Source of the DNA: Wallacemonas rigidus
Lineage: Eukaryota; Euglenozoa; Kinetoplastea; Trypanosomatida; Trypanosomatidae
NCBI GenBank assembly: GCA_030849045.1
Contig: JASAOL010000552.1
Coordinates: 1-64,000 of the forward strand
Direction: 5' to 3'
DNA: 64,000 bases
A program made the position numbers and the translations under genes. The notes beneath the pieces were generated by a model. That model made no database searches. It worked only from the letters and a program-made list of their open reading frames with translations, and was not told the DNA's origin. Shown here piece by piece: positions 10,276-20,470 of this stretch (positions are counted from its first letter, which is position 1; each line of letters begins with the position of its first letter).

Positions 10276-11610
10276 CTACCGAATCTTACGCTCAACCGGT
10301 GTGTTCTTTTTGTCTGCATTTGGCGAGGCAGAGCTCCGCTCATCGTCGAAAACAACCTCGAAATCGTCAACGTGCTGAAAGCGCTTTGTCGCTTGTGCCA
10401 CCCGCTGTGCCTGGCGCGCCTCCTCGCGGCGCGCCTTCTCCTCTTGAGACGCGAATACGCGCTCGTACAAGGAGGGTCCCTTCACCTCCGAGATGATCTC
10501 CTGCTTTGCTGCCTGTGGCGGGTCTGGGAAGCCGAAGAAGTCTCGGAACGGCTGCCACCGCAGTAGAATAGGCTGCAGGAGACCGGCTGTGGAGAGGCCA
10601 ATCCAGTAGGCGAACATGGCGGCCGGCTGCGCAGCGAAGAAGTAAATACCAACGAGGGAGCCGACGCGGACCGCCCAGCGGATGTACATGCCCGACGAGC
10701 TCCGCACGCCCTTCTGCATGCGCTGGTTCATTTCAAAATTCAACAAGAACATGAGCGCACAGATAGTGGGCAGCACGTAGGTGGGGTCAGGCATGGTCAA
10801 GTCCTTGATCCACAAGAACGGCGCCATCTCGAGGTCCGTCTCATACATGGCAAGACGACGAATGGAGAAGAAGGCGGACATGGTGATCGGTGCCGTCATC
10901 ATCGCCAGGAAGCTCTTCCACTGTGCGCACCCGTGCTTCTTGCACAAGGCCCACTTCATGCGATTGTAGCCGTCCTTAATGACGCGCTTCTCTGCTGTCG
11001 ACAAGGTGCGGTCGTTCTTGGCCTTGTTTTGGTTGCGGGTGATCTCAGAAATCTGCGGCGAGATGGCGTTCATGCGCAGACTGTTGCGATTGCTGTACAG
11101 TGACGGGATCATGGTGAAGAGACGCATAAAGAAGCCGTACGCGAAGAAGACGTGTCCCCAGCCACCGAGGTCGATGCCAAACAGTCCGTCGTGGCGCATT
11201 CCGCGCATCCACTCCACCTGCTTTTCCACAGGTTGCATAAAGCTCACCGCCCAGTCCCAGAAGTCCTCTAGTTTCTCAAACACACTCTTGTCGGGACGAA
11301 TGTAGTCGTCCACTTCAGGTGGCGCATTGGCGAAGATTTCCGGCAGCTCCTCCTCGAGCTCCGCGCTGGAGCTGCGACCAACATCTTGACGACCCCAGTT
11401 CTTTGGGTTCAAGCTCAACCGGCGGGCAGACGTGGTCAGTGCCGCGCCTGTACCACCGCCAACAACCATAAGAGGCGTGCGCGTCGACCGCAGTAGGCGG
11501 GCCGTGCGCACGGTTGTCTGCCAAGAGAGCGGCGCCATGCCGCCATGTGCACGCGCCAGCGCGGCCGAGGCGGACGCGGATCGCTGCAGCGGAAGACAGG
11601 CGCGAAACAT
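10276..11610 (-). CDS. OXA1: OXA1-like mitochondrial inner-membrane insertase (YidC/Oxa1/Alb3 family)
   Basis: Oxa1 inserts mitochondrially made and some imported proteins into the inner membrane. From the ATG at 11610 the product has 444 residues. The N-terminus (MFRACLPLQRS, then many Ala, Arg and Ser and few acids) looks like a mitochondrial targeting sequence. The core has the family pattern: GHVFFAYGFFMRLFTMIPSL followed by Tyr-Ser-Asn-Arg-Asn-Ser-Leu-Arg and MNAISPQISEI, a basic loop, a hydrophobic pair around FLAMMTAPITMSAFFSIRRL, LPTICALMFLLNFEM, and a final pair near SLVGIYFFAAQPAAMFAYWI. The C-terminal matrix tail is charged (REEARQAQRV...), as in Oxa1 proteins that contact mitoribosomes. 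The frame continues upstream to a TTG through a pyrimidine tract (11665-11620), so a longer start is unlikely. A second ATG at 11538 also leaves a presequence and cannot be excluded. Confidence 0.85.
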   Translation of the reverse strand: MFRACLPLQRSASASAALARAHGGMAPLSWQTTVRTARLLRSTRTPLMVVGGGTGAALTTSARRLSLNPKNWGRQDVGRSSSAELEEELPEIFANAPPEVDDYIRPDKSVFEKLEDFWDWAVSFMQPVEKQVEWMRGMRHDGLFGIDLGGWGHVFFAYGFFMRLFTMIPSLYSNRNSLRMNAISPQISEITRNQNKAKNDRTLSTAEKRVIKDGYNRMKWALCKKHGCAQWKSFLAMMTAPITMSAFFSIRRLAMYETDLEMAPFLWIKDLTMPDPTYVLPTICALMFLLNFEMNQRMQKGVRSSSGMYIRWAVRVGSLVGIYFFAAQPAAMFAYWIGLSTAGLLQPILLRWQPFRDFFGFPDPPQAAKQEIISEVKGPSLYERVFASQEEKARREEARQAQRVAQATKRFQHVDDFEVVFDDERSSASPNADKKNTPVERKIR

Positions 11611-12589
11611 CAGCCCCGATGCGAAGAGAAGAGACAGAGATACGAAAAGGGAGAGAAAAGCACGGGCTTTCAGACGGCCTCCAGCGCGGAGCGAGGCAAA
11701 GGGGTAGACGCTTCCTGACAAGAGACGGTGGGAACGACAAGAGAGAAGAGAGAAGAGGCGGGTGTCAGAAAAAGAACGAAAGAGAGATGCGGGGTGCGAT
11801 GTCTCATGGCAACACAGCAGCGCGCATCATGCGGGGTGCGGACTGCTTGGTAGTTGTGCCTGTGCTCAGGTACCGACAGCGAGGACCACCGGCACCGCTC
11901 GCACGCCACAACTCACGCGGGAGACGTGCGCGTTTGATCAAGCGGTCCGTCCAGCAGACTATGCCACGTTTGTCGACCGGCGCGCGCTGGCTCGCATTGC
12001 ATGCACGTGCGAGCGATTCGCAGACGAAAAAAAAAAAATCACAAATACGACCAAATGCCGGTGATGAGAAGTACGTCATCTGCTCGACACGTCGCCGCAA
12101 CGCTGCTGATATGATGACCATCAGCGAATCGTCCAGACGTTGAAGATGAGCGAAGAGGTGTGACCAGTGTGTCGCTCTTTGTCCATACTGACGGACAAAT
12201 GCCGGAGAACAAGAGAAAAAAAAATGGATGTTTAAAAAGTGACTTAGTGCGAGCATTTGCTTTTCAGTTCAATTCTATTTTTCTCTGTTTTTTCTTTTGG
12301 TTTTCGGTTCTCCAGCACGCGCTGCAAACCGTTGCGTCAGGGTAGCCTCGCCACAGTGCCGTAACGACACGAAGAAATGAAAAAAAAAGAAAAAAAAGAA
12401 CTAAAAGCAAACGCTTACTTTCTTTAAGAAAAAAAAAATCTTGTCTCTCGCTTCGGGCTCCACAGGGAGTAAATACACACGTTGCAAAGACGCGCCTTTA
12501 GTTCGCAAAAAGAAAAAGAAAGAGAGAAGAGGGATGAAGACGCGCTCGCTTAGGCCTCTTCGGATGCTTTTTCTTCTTTATCGTCCGTT
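11611..12589. other. Intergenic region between eRF3 and OXA1 genes
   Basis: No gene seen. Purine-rich plus-strand runs at 11620-11665 and 11735-11795 give two candidate pyrimidine tracts for OXA1 splicing; AGs at 11716-11715 and 11692-11691 are possible acceptors. A-rich stretches at 12375-12440 and 12505-12535 lie in the presumed 3' UTR of eRF3. Confidence 0.55.
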
Positions 12590-14671
12590 TTACTTGGACT
12601 TACCCTGGCCAAGAGACTCGCGCGTCGATTCGTAGAGTTTCGTCACGAGGCCAATGGCGATCGTCTTGCCATCATCGCGCAGCATGAAGCGGCCCATCTT
12701 GTCGAAGTCCTTGTGCGGTTCCACGACGATAGGTCTATCCACTTCGATGCGGGCAATGACCACATCACCGGCCTTGGCGCAGGCCGGGTCCTTCTCAATG
12801 ACCTCGCCCGTCTTCTTATCCACCTTGGCAAGCAGCTTGTGGAACGACGCCTCCTCCTGGGAGGCGTTCAAGTGCAGCATGAAGCGCGAGCCCGCGCAGA
12901 TGATGTTCTTCACCTCAAGTACCACGACACGCGCCTGGAAGAACTCGACCGCCTTTAGTGACGTCGGAATAGAGGTTGCGACGTAACCGGCGTGAACGTC
13001 GCTCTCATCGATACCACGCACGCGCAGATGGACATTGTCACCTGGGTAACACTTCTCGAACTCCGTGGACTCGATGGAGATACCCTCGACGAGACCCTCG
13101 AGCTTGGTGGGCAGGAGCTGGATCTTCTCGCCGACCGCAATCGAACCGGACTCGACCTTGCCATAGATGTAGTTCTTACCATCATCCTTGTAGCTACCGA
13201 CGAGAGGAATGCACAGGACGTCATCCTCCGTCTTCGATTCGGGAAGCTCAAGGTTGTCGACGGCCTCCATTAGGCTCGGGCCCGAGAACCAAGGGCACTT
13301 GTCCGTGTGTTGGATCAGGTTCTCACCGGTCAGGCCAGCAATGGGGATGAAGAGGAGGTTGTTGTTCTTTTCATCAAAGCCGTTTTGGCGCAGGAAAGGG
13401 CGGAGCTTCTCAACGATTTCGTTGTAGCGCTCCTCGCTCCAGTTCATCTCGTCCATCTTGTTGATCACGCAGATCATCTGGCGGACACCACACGTGCGAA
13501 CAAGCATCGTGTGTTCGCGGGTCTGGCCGCCCTTCTCGAAGCCCGTCTCGAACTCACCTGTGCGGCTGGAAATCACAAGGACGCAGATATCAGCCTGTGC
13601 CGCACCACCGATCATGGAAGGGACAAACGCCTTGTGGCCAGGCGCGTCGAGGACGGTCACACGACGCTTCTCCGTCTCGAAGTACGCGGCACCCGTTTCA
13701 CGCGTAATACCCTTCTGGCGTTCATCCTCACCAACGTCCATCACGTATGCGTACTCCCAGCCCTCGCGGTGGTGGGTCTCCGCCTCACGACGGAGCTTGT
13801 CCATCTCGCGCTGATCAACCTGACCCTTCTCCATGAGCAGATGGCCCGAAATGGTGGACTTGCCGGCGTCCACGTGGCCGCAGATGACAATATTGAAGTG
13901 GGGACGGGGATCGCGCGTGTACTGCTTCTTGTCGCCCTTCCGCTGCTTCGCCAGTTCGTTGCGCACAAAGGCGCGGAGCTCCTCGCCGGAAAGCTGATCG
14001 CGGGTCTTCTCCGTCTTCTCGGTGCCGGTAGAGGGTTTTTCCTCTGCGGCCTCGCTGGATTTGGCGGCCTCGTTGGTCGATTTCGCCTGCTCCGCGGCAG
14101 GCTTGTCATCGGCCTCCTTCTTCATCTTGCCCAGGGAGAGCGTCGCACCGCCCTTCTTCTTTGGGATAACGATCGGAGCGGCGGCGGCTGCAGGGCCGCC
14201 AGCAGAGAGCTTCGCGGCATTGCTCGCTTCCTGGGCAGGGTCTACGTGCTGAGGAGCGGCCCCGCTCGTCGCGGCGGGAGCCGCCTGCGTAGGCGCCTGT
14301 TGCTGCGCTTGGCGAGGGGCGGGGTGATATGCGTTGTTATTGCTGCCGTAAGCACCCTGGTTGTAGTCGTTGTAGCCACCACGACCGCGGCCGCGGCCGC
14401 CATTGTAACCACCGCCTTGCTGCGGGGGCTGGTAGGCACCCCCTTGGTAGTTGTTGCCGTGGCCCCCTTGGTATCCACCTCGGTAGCCGCCCTGTGGAGG
14501 GTAATAGCCACCTTGTTGCTGCTGTTGGGGATAGTAGATCCCTTGCTGCGGATAATAGCCGCCTTGCTGTGCGTAGTTGCCAGTACCGCCCGGCGCGCCG
14601 CCACCGTAGCCGCTAGGTACGTAGGCATTGGCGTTGGGGTTGTACCCTGCACCTGGCTGTTGCCAAGACAT
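12590..14671 (-). CDS. eRF3: Eukaryotic peptide chain release factor GTPase subunit eRF3 (Sup35 homologue)
   Basis: eRF3 is the GTPase partner of eRF1 in translation termination in the cytosol. The 693-residue product has three parts. Residues 1-115 are Gly/Tyr/Gln/Asn-rich with repeats such as QQGGYYPQQG and YYPPQGGYRGGYQGG, like the prion domain of yeast Sup35. Residues 116-245 form a charged Ala/Lys/Glu linker with PKKKGGATLSLGKMKKE, like the Sup35 middle domain. Residues 258-693 are the EF-1alpha-like GTPase with G1 GHVDAGKST at 264-272, G3 DAPGH at 341-345, G4 NKMD at 403-406, and eRF3-type signatures SSRTGEFETGFEKGGQTREH. Two beta-barrel domains follow. These blocks separate it from EF-1alpha and HBS1. 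Residues 10-20 (YNPNANAYVPS) resemble a PAM2 poly(A)-binding-protein motif. The start ATG is at 14671. Confidence 0.96.
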   Translation of the reverse strand: MSWQQPGAGYNPNANAYVPSGYGGGAPGGTGNYAQQGGYYPQQGIYYPQQQQQGGYYPPQGGYRGGYQGGHGNNYQGGAYQPPQQGGGYNGGRGRGRGGYNDYNQGAYGSNNNAYHPAPRQAQQQAPTQAAPAATSGAAPQHVDPAQEASNAAKLSAGGPAAAAAPIVIPKKKGGATLSLGKMKKEADDKPAAEQAKSTNEAAKSSEAAEEKPSTGTEKTEKTRDQLSGEELRAFVRNELAKQRKGDKKQYTRDPRPHFNIVICGHVDAGKSTISGHLLMEKGQVDQREMDKLRREAETHHREGWEYAYVMDVGEDERQKGITRETGAAYFETEKRRVTVLDAPGHKAFVPSMIGGAAQADICVLVISSRTGEFETGFEKGGQTREHTMLVRTCGVRQMICVINKMDEMNWSEERYNEIVEKLRPFLRQNGFDEKNNNLLFIPIAGLTGENLIQHTDKCPWFSGPSLMEAVDNLELPESKTEDDVLCIPLVGSYKDDGKNYIYGKVESGSIAVGEKIQLLPTKLEGLVEGISIESTEFEKCYPGDNVHLRVRGIDESDVHAGYVATSIPTSLKAVEFFQARVVVLEVKNIICAGSRFMLHLNASQEEASFHKLLAKVDKKTGEVIEKDPACAKAGDVVIARIEVDRPIVVEPHKDFDKMGRFMLRDDGKTIAIGLVTKLYESTRESLGQGKSK

Positions 14672-15303
14672 CTAACTTTGTGTGTGTGTGTGTGTGTCAC
14701 GCTCGCAAGCTTCTTTGCTTGTGGGCTATTGTAGTACGTGCGGTTGATTTCGGTCTGCGATGAGACGAGTGTCGCGCGTTGTCGTGCAAAAGTATCTGTT
14801 CCCTCCGTGCGCAGGGTATGTGGTGGCACGATGAAAAAAAAAAAAGAAGGCGAAAACGCAGTGCAAAGTCAGACGAGGGTCGAACGAGAGTCGTGCATGC
14901 GACGGGGGGAGTAGGTCAGGTTAAGAGAAATGAGTGGAGGCGCTCGAAGGATGTCGCAGGTGCAGAGATTGGCAACGGAACACAGAGAAACGGGACACAC
15001 GTGTTGGTGCGTCGACCAGATCACTGACGGTGCCGCACGTCAGCAGCGCGTCGTGGTCTTGTCGCACTGTACGGTCTCCGACAGGCAAGGCGGAGCCGTG
15101 TCGACCATGCAGACACGCGCAGATCAAAGTGGTGGTCGTGGCGAGACAAAGGGACAGCGAGAGACGGCATGTCTGGAACGAGGAGTGAGACGAACAGTTG
15201 CATTCAAGCATCGTTCGCGAAGAAGTCAAAAGCGCATCGTGATCTCTGCCAGTCTACTTGTCGGCATGCGTGCTGCGGACGGATTTTCTCCTCTTATTGC
15301 TTC

Positions 15304-15336
<33 letters not shown>

Positions 15337-15924
15337 GTGTGTGTGTGTGTGCCTTTGTTGCCGCAACTCCCTGTCCCAATCACTTGACGCTTCACACACT
15401 CTTCATGCCTCACGCAGAGCGTAACAAGGAGAGAAGGGCAGGGGACCGCAAACGACAGCTTTTCGACGTAAGCCCAGTGTTCGCGTAAGAACAGCTCTCA
15501 CAAGAGATCAACGAGGTACCAACCAGAACGAGGGTAAAAAAACATGTTCCGAAAACAAAAAGAAGAGAAAGGAATAGACACACACACGCACACGTTGTGT
15601 GCGTCCTTCACGCCGCCAAATAAAGAAAGAAAGATAACCTGACAAATAAAGACAGTAAGTATGCCGAGATGCGAGACCAGAGATGACGGTACGGGAGGAA
15701 GGCCCTCTGCCCAGATAGCGTCAGCCAGCGCACTCGCAGGCCTTCCATCGAAATGCACAAGTCTGAATGAGTCGCTCAACGAACAAACGAAGCAGATGAC
15801 ACGGTAATTTGACTTTTTTTTCTCACGTCAAGAATGTTGATTGTGATTTGATCATGCCATCCCAAGTCTTCTTCCCTGCCTTAACCCCCGCTCACCCTGT
15901 CGCACTCGCCCGTGCACGGGGGCT
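14672..15924. other. Intergenic region between SEC31 and eRF3 genes, with microsatellites
   Basis: No gene seen. A (TG)n run sits at 14679-14697 just upstream of the eRF3 ATG, and an A run at 14833-14846 is a pyrimidine tract in the sense strand. A (TTG)11 run followed by (TG)n occupies 15303-15351. Confidence 0.6.
15303..15351. repeat. (TTG)n followed by (TG)n microsatellite
   Basis: Eleven TTG units pass directly into a (TG)n run. In the sense transcript this reads (CA)n then (CAA)n, in the 3' region downstream of SEC31. Confidence 0.9.
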
Positions 15925-18900
15925 TTAGAGGAACCGCAGATTGGCGAAGGGCTGCACGGCCTGCGCATGACGCGCAGACACCTGTGACCAAATCGTCCGC
16001 ACAGTTGGTGAGCCTGCATTACACACAAGCTGGTATAGCCCCTGCACGAGATCATCGGGCAGCTGCTGTGCGCGGAGGGCGTGGAAGAGCTGCACAGCGG
16101 ACTGCTCAATGGCGCCACGTCGGCGCGCATCGGTGATGTGAGGAAGGATCTGCTGCAGCTGTTGGATGGTCTGACTCCCGGCCGGGTGACCAATCTCGTT
16201 GGCATTGAGGCTTCCAAGCGGCACCTGCGGCGCGGCGGACGGCGGCGCAGGGGCTGGCGGGGGTGCCCGTGGCGATTGCCGTTGTGGTTGCTGCTGTTGC
16301 GGCGCGTGCGAGGCCATGGGCATGGGCATGCCCACCATCGAGCCGGTCAAGGAGCCAACAGCGCTGGCGGAAGAGCCAGCGTACCCTCCGTGCGGCATGT
16401 ACGGCTGTGAAGGCGCAGTAGACGGCATCCCCGCGTATGGCTGCGAAGCGCCGCGGTTAGGCGCGGTGGAGGACGGTGGTAGCGCGCCACCGGGTAGCGC
16501 AGGTGAAGAGGCGGAGCCAGGCGTGGAGCCAGCGCGCATGGAGGAGAACGCAGAGACGGGATGTGGCATCAGGCGAGGCTGCGATGGGCCCGTTGGGGCG
16601 GGGATATGGCTGAGCAATCCGCTGCCTGTGTTCGCGGGGCCTGTGCTCGGACGACCGCCCGCCAAGGACGACGGCGGTGGAGGCGGCTGCACAGCGTTCA
16701 TCTGTGCGGGCGGTGCCATGAAGCCGGGCATCAGTGACGACTGCTGGGCTGCGGCGCCGGGCATCAGTGGGGGGCGGGCGCTGGCCGTCATCGGCGGCGT
16801 CATCTGTTGTGGCGGCTGTTGCGGTGGGTGTTGCGGCGACTGTTGCGGTGGGTGCTGTGGGGGCATCGGTGCAGGTGACGGGTGGAAGGGCGCCGTGGAC
16901 CCCATCGCCGGTGCTGGCAGCTGCGGCACAGGCGCTTGTAGGCGTGGCTGAGGCGGGCGCACGGCATTCTGAGGCGCTTGGTTCGGGTACCCCGACGCAG
17001 GTGCGCTGCCTTGCGGAGGCGTCGCAGCAGCTGTGGGCAACGGCGCGGCCGCGGACGCCTGACGCTGCATCGCCCACATCTGCGCCTTCGGACTCGGCTG
17101 GTCGGACACAGCCTGCACGGCAAAAGGCGGGGCGGTCGCGGTGGCGGCAGCAGCGGGAACGCAGTACCTGACGCGATCGACAAGCTGCTGTGCTGTCGTC
17201 TCGCCCATCTCCGCGGCCCGCTGAAGGTAGCCGAGGGCGGCCTCGTGGTGTCCACCGTACAGCAGGCGCGTGCCCACCTCGCAGAGGCAGTCGGCCAGAA
17301 AAGGGTGCGTGCAGCGACGATCAGCGGTCTCCTCAAGCACGTGTGCGTCGCGGACGAGCTCGAGTGCGGACCTGCCCTGTTCGCGCCACAGCTCCACCAC
17401 GGCATCCACGTTGCGGCTACACACGTAGCACGTGTAGGCGCCGTCTGCCTCGTTTTGGCTCTTGAGGACATCACCAAGTTGGTTGCACGCGTCGGCGAAG
17501 TCGTCTCCGGCGAACGAGACAATCGCTGAGAGAGCTTCGCGCCACGGGACACTCCCGCGAATAAGAGCGGCGTAGTTGCCAGTCGCGATGGCGCCGGCGT
17601 AGAGCACGTGGCGGCGCTCTGGATGCTGCTGCAAGGTGTACGTCATGTACGCGTCGCGTGTTTTGTTGACGAGATCGACGCCACGCAGCATCGCCAAAGT
17701 GAAGGCGTCATCGAAGCGGTTCTCGTTCAAGCACATGTCGACTGCCTCTTCGATCTGTCCCTTGGCGACTAGCTCAGCGGCACGCTCGTCGAAGGTCTTC
17801 TCCTGCTCCTGTGCGAGCTCAGCGAACGGGTCGTCAGGATCTACACCGCCGTTGTCGCCACCGGTGGCGCCTGCCTTGTGCTTGCCACTTGATTCACTCA
17901 GAAAGTGGAGAATGGGTTGGCGGTCCGCGCGCGACGCGGAGACGGCGGACAACAACGCGTAGCCGCGACGGTGCAGCCAGTGCTGGAGTTCAGGGGACCC
18001 AGCCGGCAGCTGGGCGAGCTCGCGCTGTAGCAGTACATCACTCTCCATATCTGGCGAGAGCGGTGCATCGCGCAGACGCGTCAAGTGGAGGCTCATGTCT
18101 GAGCCTGGCGCCAGCGAGGCGACGACGTTCACAACGTTGATCGACGCACCACACGGCCGCTTCATCCACTCGGGGGCGGCGCCGGACGCAGAGCCGCTGC
18201 TCTGAGCAGTCGACACGCGCAAGGAGGGCTCAAACGACGAGGTCGCCAGCACGCCCGGCATGAGCGGGCTCCACTGGACGTCCACAACGTAGTTCGACTC
18301 GGGTGCCAGCTCGCCGCTCTTCTCGCCCGTCTGCGCATTCCACCAGTACGTGTGTCCCACCGCATCGCACGAGGCAATAAGCTCGGCGTTCTCGGTGCAC
18401 CAGGAGAGGCCAGTCACACCACGCGCGTGTCCGGTGAGCTCGAGCGTGGGCGACATCGCCTTGCGCAGGTCCCAGATTTGTACCACAGGGTGCGCGTCGT
18501 CGAGACCGACAGCCAGCGTCGCGGCGGTCGGATGCCAAGCGATGGCAGTCAGCGTCGCCCCGCGCGACACACGCTGTACGTTCAGCGAGGACGCCATCTT
18601 CTCAGTCGACAAGTTCCACACTTTGACAGCGCCATCGGTGGAGGCTGTGGCGATAATAAACGCGTTCTTTGCGTGCCAGCGCACGTCCACGATGGCAGCG
18701 GTGTGGGCGGCGTTGGCGATCACAGCAACCTTCTGCGGGGCGGACTTGTCGGCTGCGGAGGCGGGTAAGCTCCACACAAACCACTGACCGTCGTCGCCTC
18801 CGGTGGCAAGGCAATTGGGCTGCGCCGTGTTGAAGTGACAACCACGCACGGCGGCTCCCGCGTGTTCTGTTATGGTCCAAAGGAGCGCGGACTTCTGGCC

Positions 18901-19242
18901 ATCCAGAGGTGCATTCGGCGGCGCACACTGCAGTATCTTGGCAGCCGAGTAGACGTAGACGTTGCCATTCGTGCACGCAACCGCAATGACGCCCTGCGCG
19001 CCAGTGTGAACCGACCAATCCACTCGACACGCACGATCGGGGATGGTGATGTGCCCGACGACGCGCATCGCCTCCTCATCAGTCTGCGTTGTGTCAGCGA
19101 GGTAAATGCTGAGGGTGGCGTCGCTGCCAAAGTCATCGGACATGGCACCGTTGAAGGACGCGGCGGCGACCATTGCAGGCGTGCCAAAGACACTTGGCGA
19201 CCACGCGAAAGCGCAGCACGCGGGATTGCACTTCAGACGCAT
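15925..19242 (-). CDS. SEC31: SEC31, COPII coat outer-layer protein
   Basis: SEC31 forms the outer cage of COPII vesicles with SEC13 at ER exit sites. The 1105-residue protein has the canonical order. Residues about 1-340 form WD40 repeats (for example STDGAVKVWNLS, PVVQIWDLRKAMSPTLELTG, GVTGLSWCTENAELIASCDA). The WD40 region is followed by the short insertion blade that binds SEC13. An alpha-solenoid spans about 460-720 (AAELVAKGQIEEAVDMCLNE, DDAFTLAMLRG, AALIRGSVPWREALSAIVSF). A Pro/Gln/Ala-rich disordered region spans about 740-1010, with PPQHPPQQSPQHPPQQPPQQ; in other species this stimulates SAR1 GAP activity. A C-terminal helical domain follows (about 1020-1105). Length and order are normal for the family. 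The ATG at 19242 begins MRLKCNPACCAFAWSPS, matching the usual SEC31 start near the first WD blade. Confidence 0.93.
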   Translation of the reverse strand: MRLKCNPACCAFAWSPSVFGTPAMVAAASFNGAMSDDFGSDATLSIYLADTTQTDEEAMRVVGHITIPDRACRVDWSVHTGAQGVIAVACTNGNVYVYSAAKILQCAPPNAPLDGQKSALLWTITEHAGAAVRGCHFNTAQPNCLATGGDDGQWFVWSLPASAADKSAPQKVAVIANAAHTAAIVDVRWHAKNAFIIATASTDGAVKVWNLSTEKMASSLNVQRVSRGATLTAIAWHPTAATLAVGLDDAHPVVQIWDLRKAMSPTLELTGHARGVTGLSWCTENAELIASCDAVGHTYWWNAQTGEKSGELAPESNYVVDVQWSPLMPGVLATSSFEPSLRVSTAQSSGSASGAAPEWMKRPCGASINVVNVVASLAPGSDMSLHLTRLRDAPLSPDMESDVLLQRELAQLPAGSPELQHWLHRRGYALLSAVSASRADRQPILHFLSESSGKHKAGATGGDNGGVDPDDPFAELAQEQEKTFDERAAELVAKGQIEEAVDMCLNENRFDDAFTLAMLRGVDLVNKTRDAYMTYTLQQHPERRHVLYAGAIATGNYAALIRGSVPWREALSAIVSFAGDDFADACNQLGDVLKSQNEADGAYTCYVCSRNVDAVVELWREQGRSALELVRDAHVLEETADRRCTHPFLADCLCEVGTRLLYGGHHEAALGYLQRAAEMGETTAQQLVDRVRYCVPAAAATATAPPFAVQAVSDQPSPKAQMWAMQRQASAAAPLPTAAATPPQGSAPASGYPNQAPQNAVRPPQPRLQAPVPQLPAPAMGSTAPFHPSPAPMPPQHPPQQSPQHPPQQPPQQMTPPMTASARPPLMPGAAAQQSSLMPGFMAPPAQMNAVQPPPPPSSLAGGRPSTGPANTGSGLLSHIPAPTGPSQPRLMPHPVSAFSSMRAGSTPGSASSPALPGGALPPSSTAPNRGASQPYAGMPSTAPSQPYMPHGGYAGSSASAVGSLTGSMVGMPMPMASHAPQQQQPQRQSPRAPPPAPAPPSAAPQVPLGSLNANEIGHPAGSQTIQQLQQILPHITDARRRGAIEQSAVQLFHALRAQQLPDDLVQGLYQLVCNAGSPTVRTIWSQVSARHAQAVQPFANLRFL

Positions 19243-20026
19243 CGGTAGTCCACTCGGCGGCGTGTGGTGGGTAAGGTGTGTGTCCTTTTTCTTTTTCTTT
19301 TTCTTCTTTTATTCTTCAAATGAAAGCGAAGAATTAATTCAACGTAGCTGCTTTCTTTTTTTTGTTTGTTTCGTTTGGCGAGAGCAGAATCTCTAATTCT
19401 TTGTTTATCTTTGTTTTTTCTTCGTTCCCGCCGGACGGTGTTGACAAACAAGGACAATACTGATACGAAGGCTCGCGCGTGATTCCTTGCGGTTCGTTTC
19501 GTTGTTGTTGTTGTTGGTGTTGTTGTTGTTGTTGTTGAATTCAGTCATGGAAGGTAAAAGGAGAGGCGATTTGAGGCGAAGAGACAGGCGTTGCGCTCAT
19601 CCAGTGATATCACGCTGCGGTCGGTACGCGCGCGGACGGCGCGTTTCACGCGACAGAGGTGAGCTCTTCAGGGAGTGTGAAACGGATCGAAAAACAGGAG
19701 CGGCGGGAATGTCCAGCAGTGCGCTAACGAGCGGGTCCCGCGCATCGTGAAAAGAAGCGACTGTGTTGGACATGCTATTTCCTCGCAAGGGCTCTTGCCG
19801 GCGTCTCTCACTGGTGCAGAGAGTGTACGCCCACACACGTCTACACCAGTGCACAGCCTGTGCGCTATCGACGTAGCGGAAGCACAACAGACGCACGTCA
19901 AGTGGAAACCGGACACGTACGCGCGCGGACTTCTCTTTTCGTTTTTTGTTTACGCATGAGGAAATTTTGAAAGGAAAAACTAAGAAACGAACAGAAGGAA
20001 GTGGAGATCTCACTAAATTGGTCAGC
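19243..20026. other. Intergenic region between eL28 copy A and SEC31
   Basis: No gene seen. It carries a (GTT)n run at 19500-19537 and T/C-rich plus-strand stretches at 19280-19310. Unlike most gaps here, the sequence next to the SEC31 ATG is purine-rich in the sense strand, so the SEC31 acceptor probably lies further upstream. Confidence 0.5.
19500..19537. repeat. (GTT)n trinucleotide repeat, interrupted once
   Basis: About twelve GTT units with one GGT interruption, upstream of the SEC31 start on the sense strand, reading (AAC)n in the transcript. Confidence 0.9.
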
Positions 20027-20470
20027 TTAGTGCTTCTTGGGGCGGACGGCCTTGCGGGCGAAGGTGCGCTTGGCAGAGCGCTCCTTGCGGGCAGCGCGGA
20101 CCTTGTTCGTGCGGCTGTTCAGGATCGCCAGCTTGCGGGCGCGGCGGAAGGCCACGTCAGCGAGATCGGGGCGAACGGCAGCGACAGCCTTGCTCACAGC
20201 GGAGGCCCTCACGCCAGCGGCCATCACGTCCTTCGTGTACGTCTGCTTGGGCTTGTTGTTCGTCTTGCCGCTCTTCACCGTCACGACAATCGCGCCGTTC
20301 TTGCCGGGCTTCACCACGGCAGCGGTGTCGTTCAGGAAGCCGGACTGGCGCTTCGTCCAGTTGCCGTTGTTGTTGAACGGGTCGCTGCTCATGCGGATGC
20401 CGCCGCGCTTCTGCAGGAACTTGCTGTTCTGGCGGACCAGAACCCACTGGAGATCAGCAGAGTGCGTCAT
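20027..20470 (-). CDS. RPL28: 60S ribosomal protein L28 (eL28), copy A
   Basis: The 147-residue basic protein matches eL28: it starts MTHSADLQWVLVRQNSKFLQ, continues KRGGIRMSSDPFNNNGNWTK, has AAVVKPGKNGAIVVTVKSGK, and a helical C-terminal half with RASAVSKAVAAVRPDLADVA, FRRARKLAILNSRT and a Lys/Arg-rich end. eL28 is a eukaryote-specific surface protein of the large subunit. A second copy at 22656-23099 encodes the identical protein. The two differ at only three synonymous positions, all within codons 4-10 (plus-strand 20459, 20453, 20441). Flanks differ completely from a few bases past the stop codon. A cyclin-like gene lies between the copies. The ATG is at 20470 and several AGs follow a pyrimidine-rich stretch near 20545-20530. 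Confidence 0.97.
   Translation of the reverse strand: MTHSADLQWVLVRQNSKFLQKRGGIRMSSDPFNNNGNWTKRQSGFLNDTAAVVKPGKNGAIVVTVKSGKTNNKPKQTYTKDVMAAGVRASAVSKAVAAVRPDLADVAFRRARKLAILNSRTNKVRAARKERSAKRTFARKAVRPKKH

Noticed and set aside
13307-14734. 475-codon plus-strand open frame
   Set aside because: Antisense to eRF3, with Leu/Ala/Val-rich composition that mirrors the Gln/Gly codons of the real gene.
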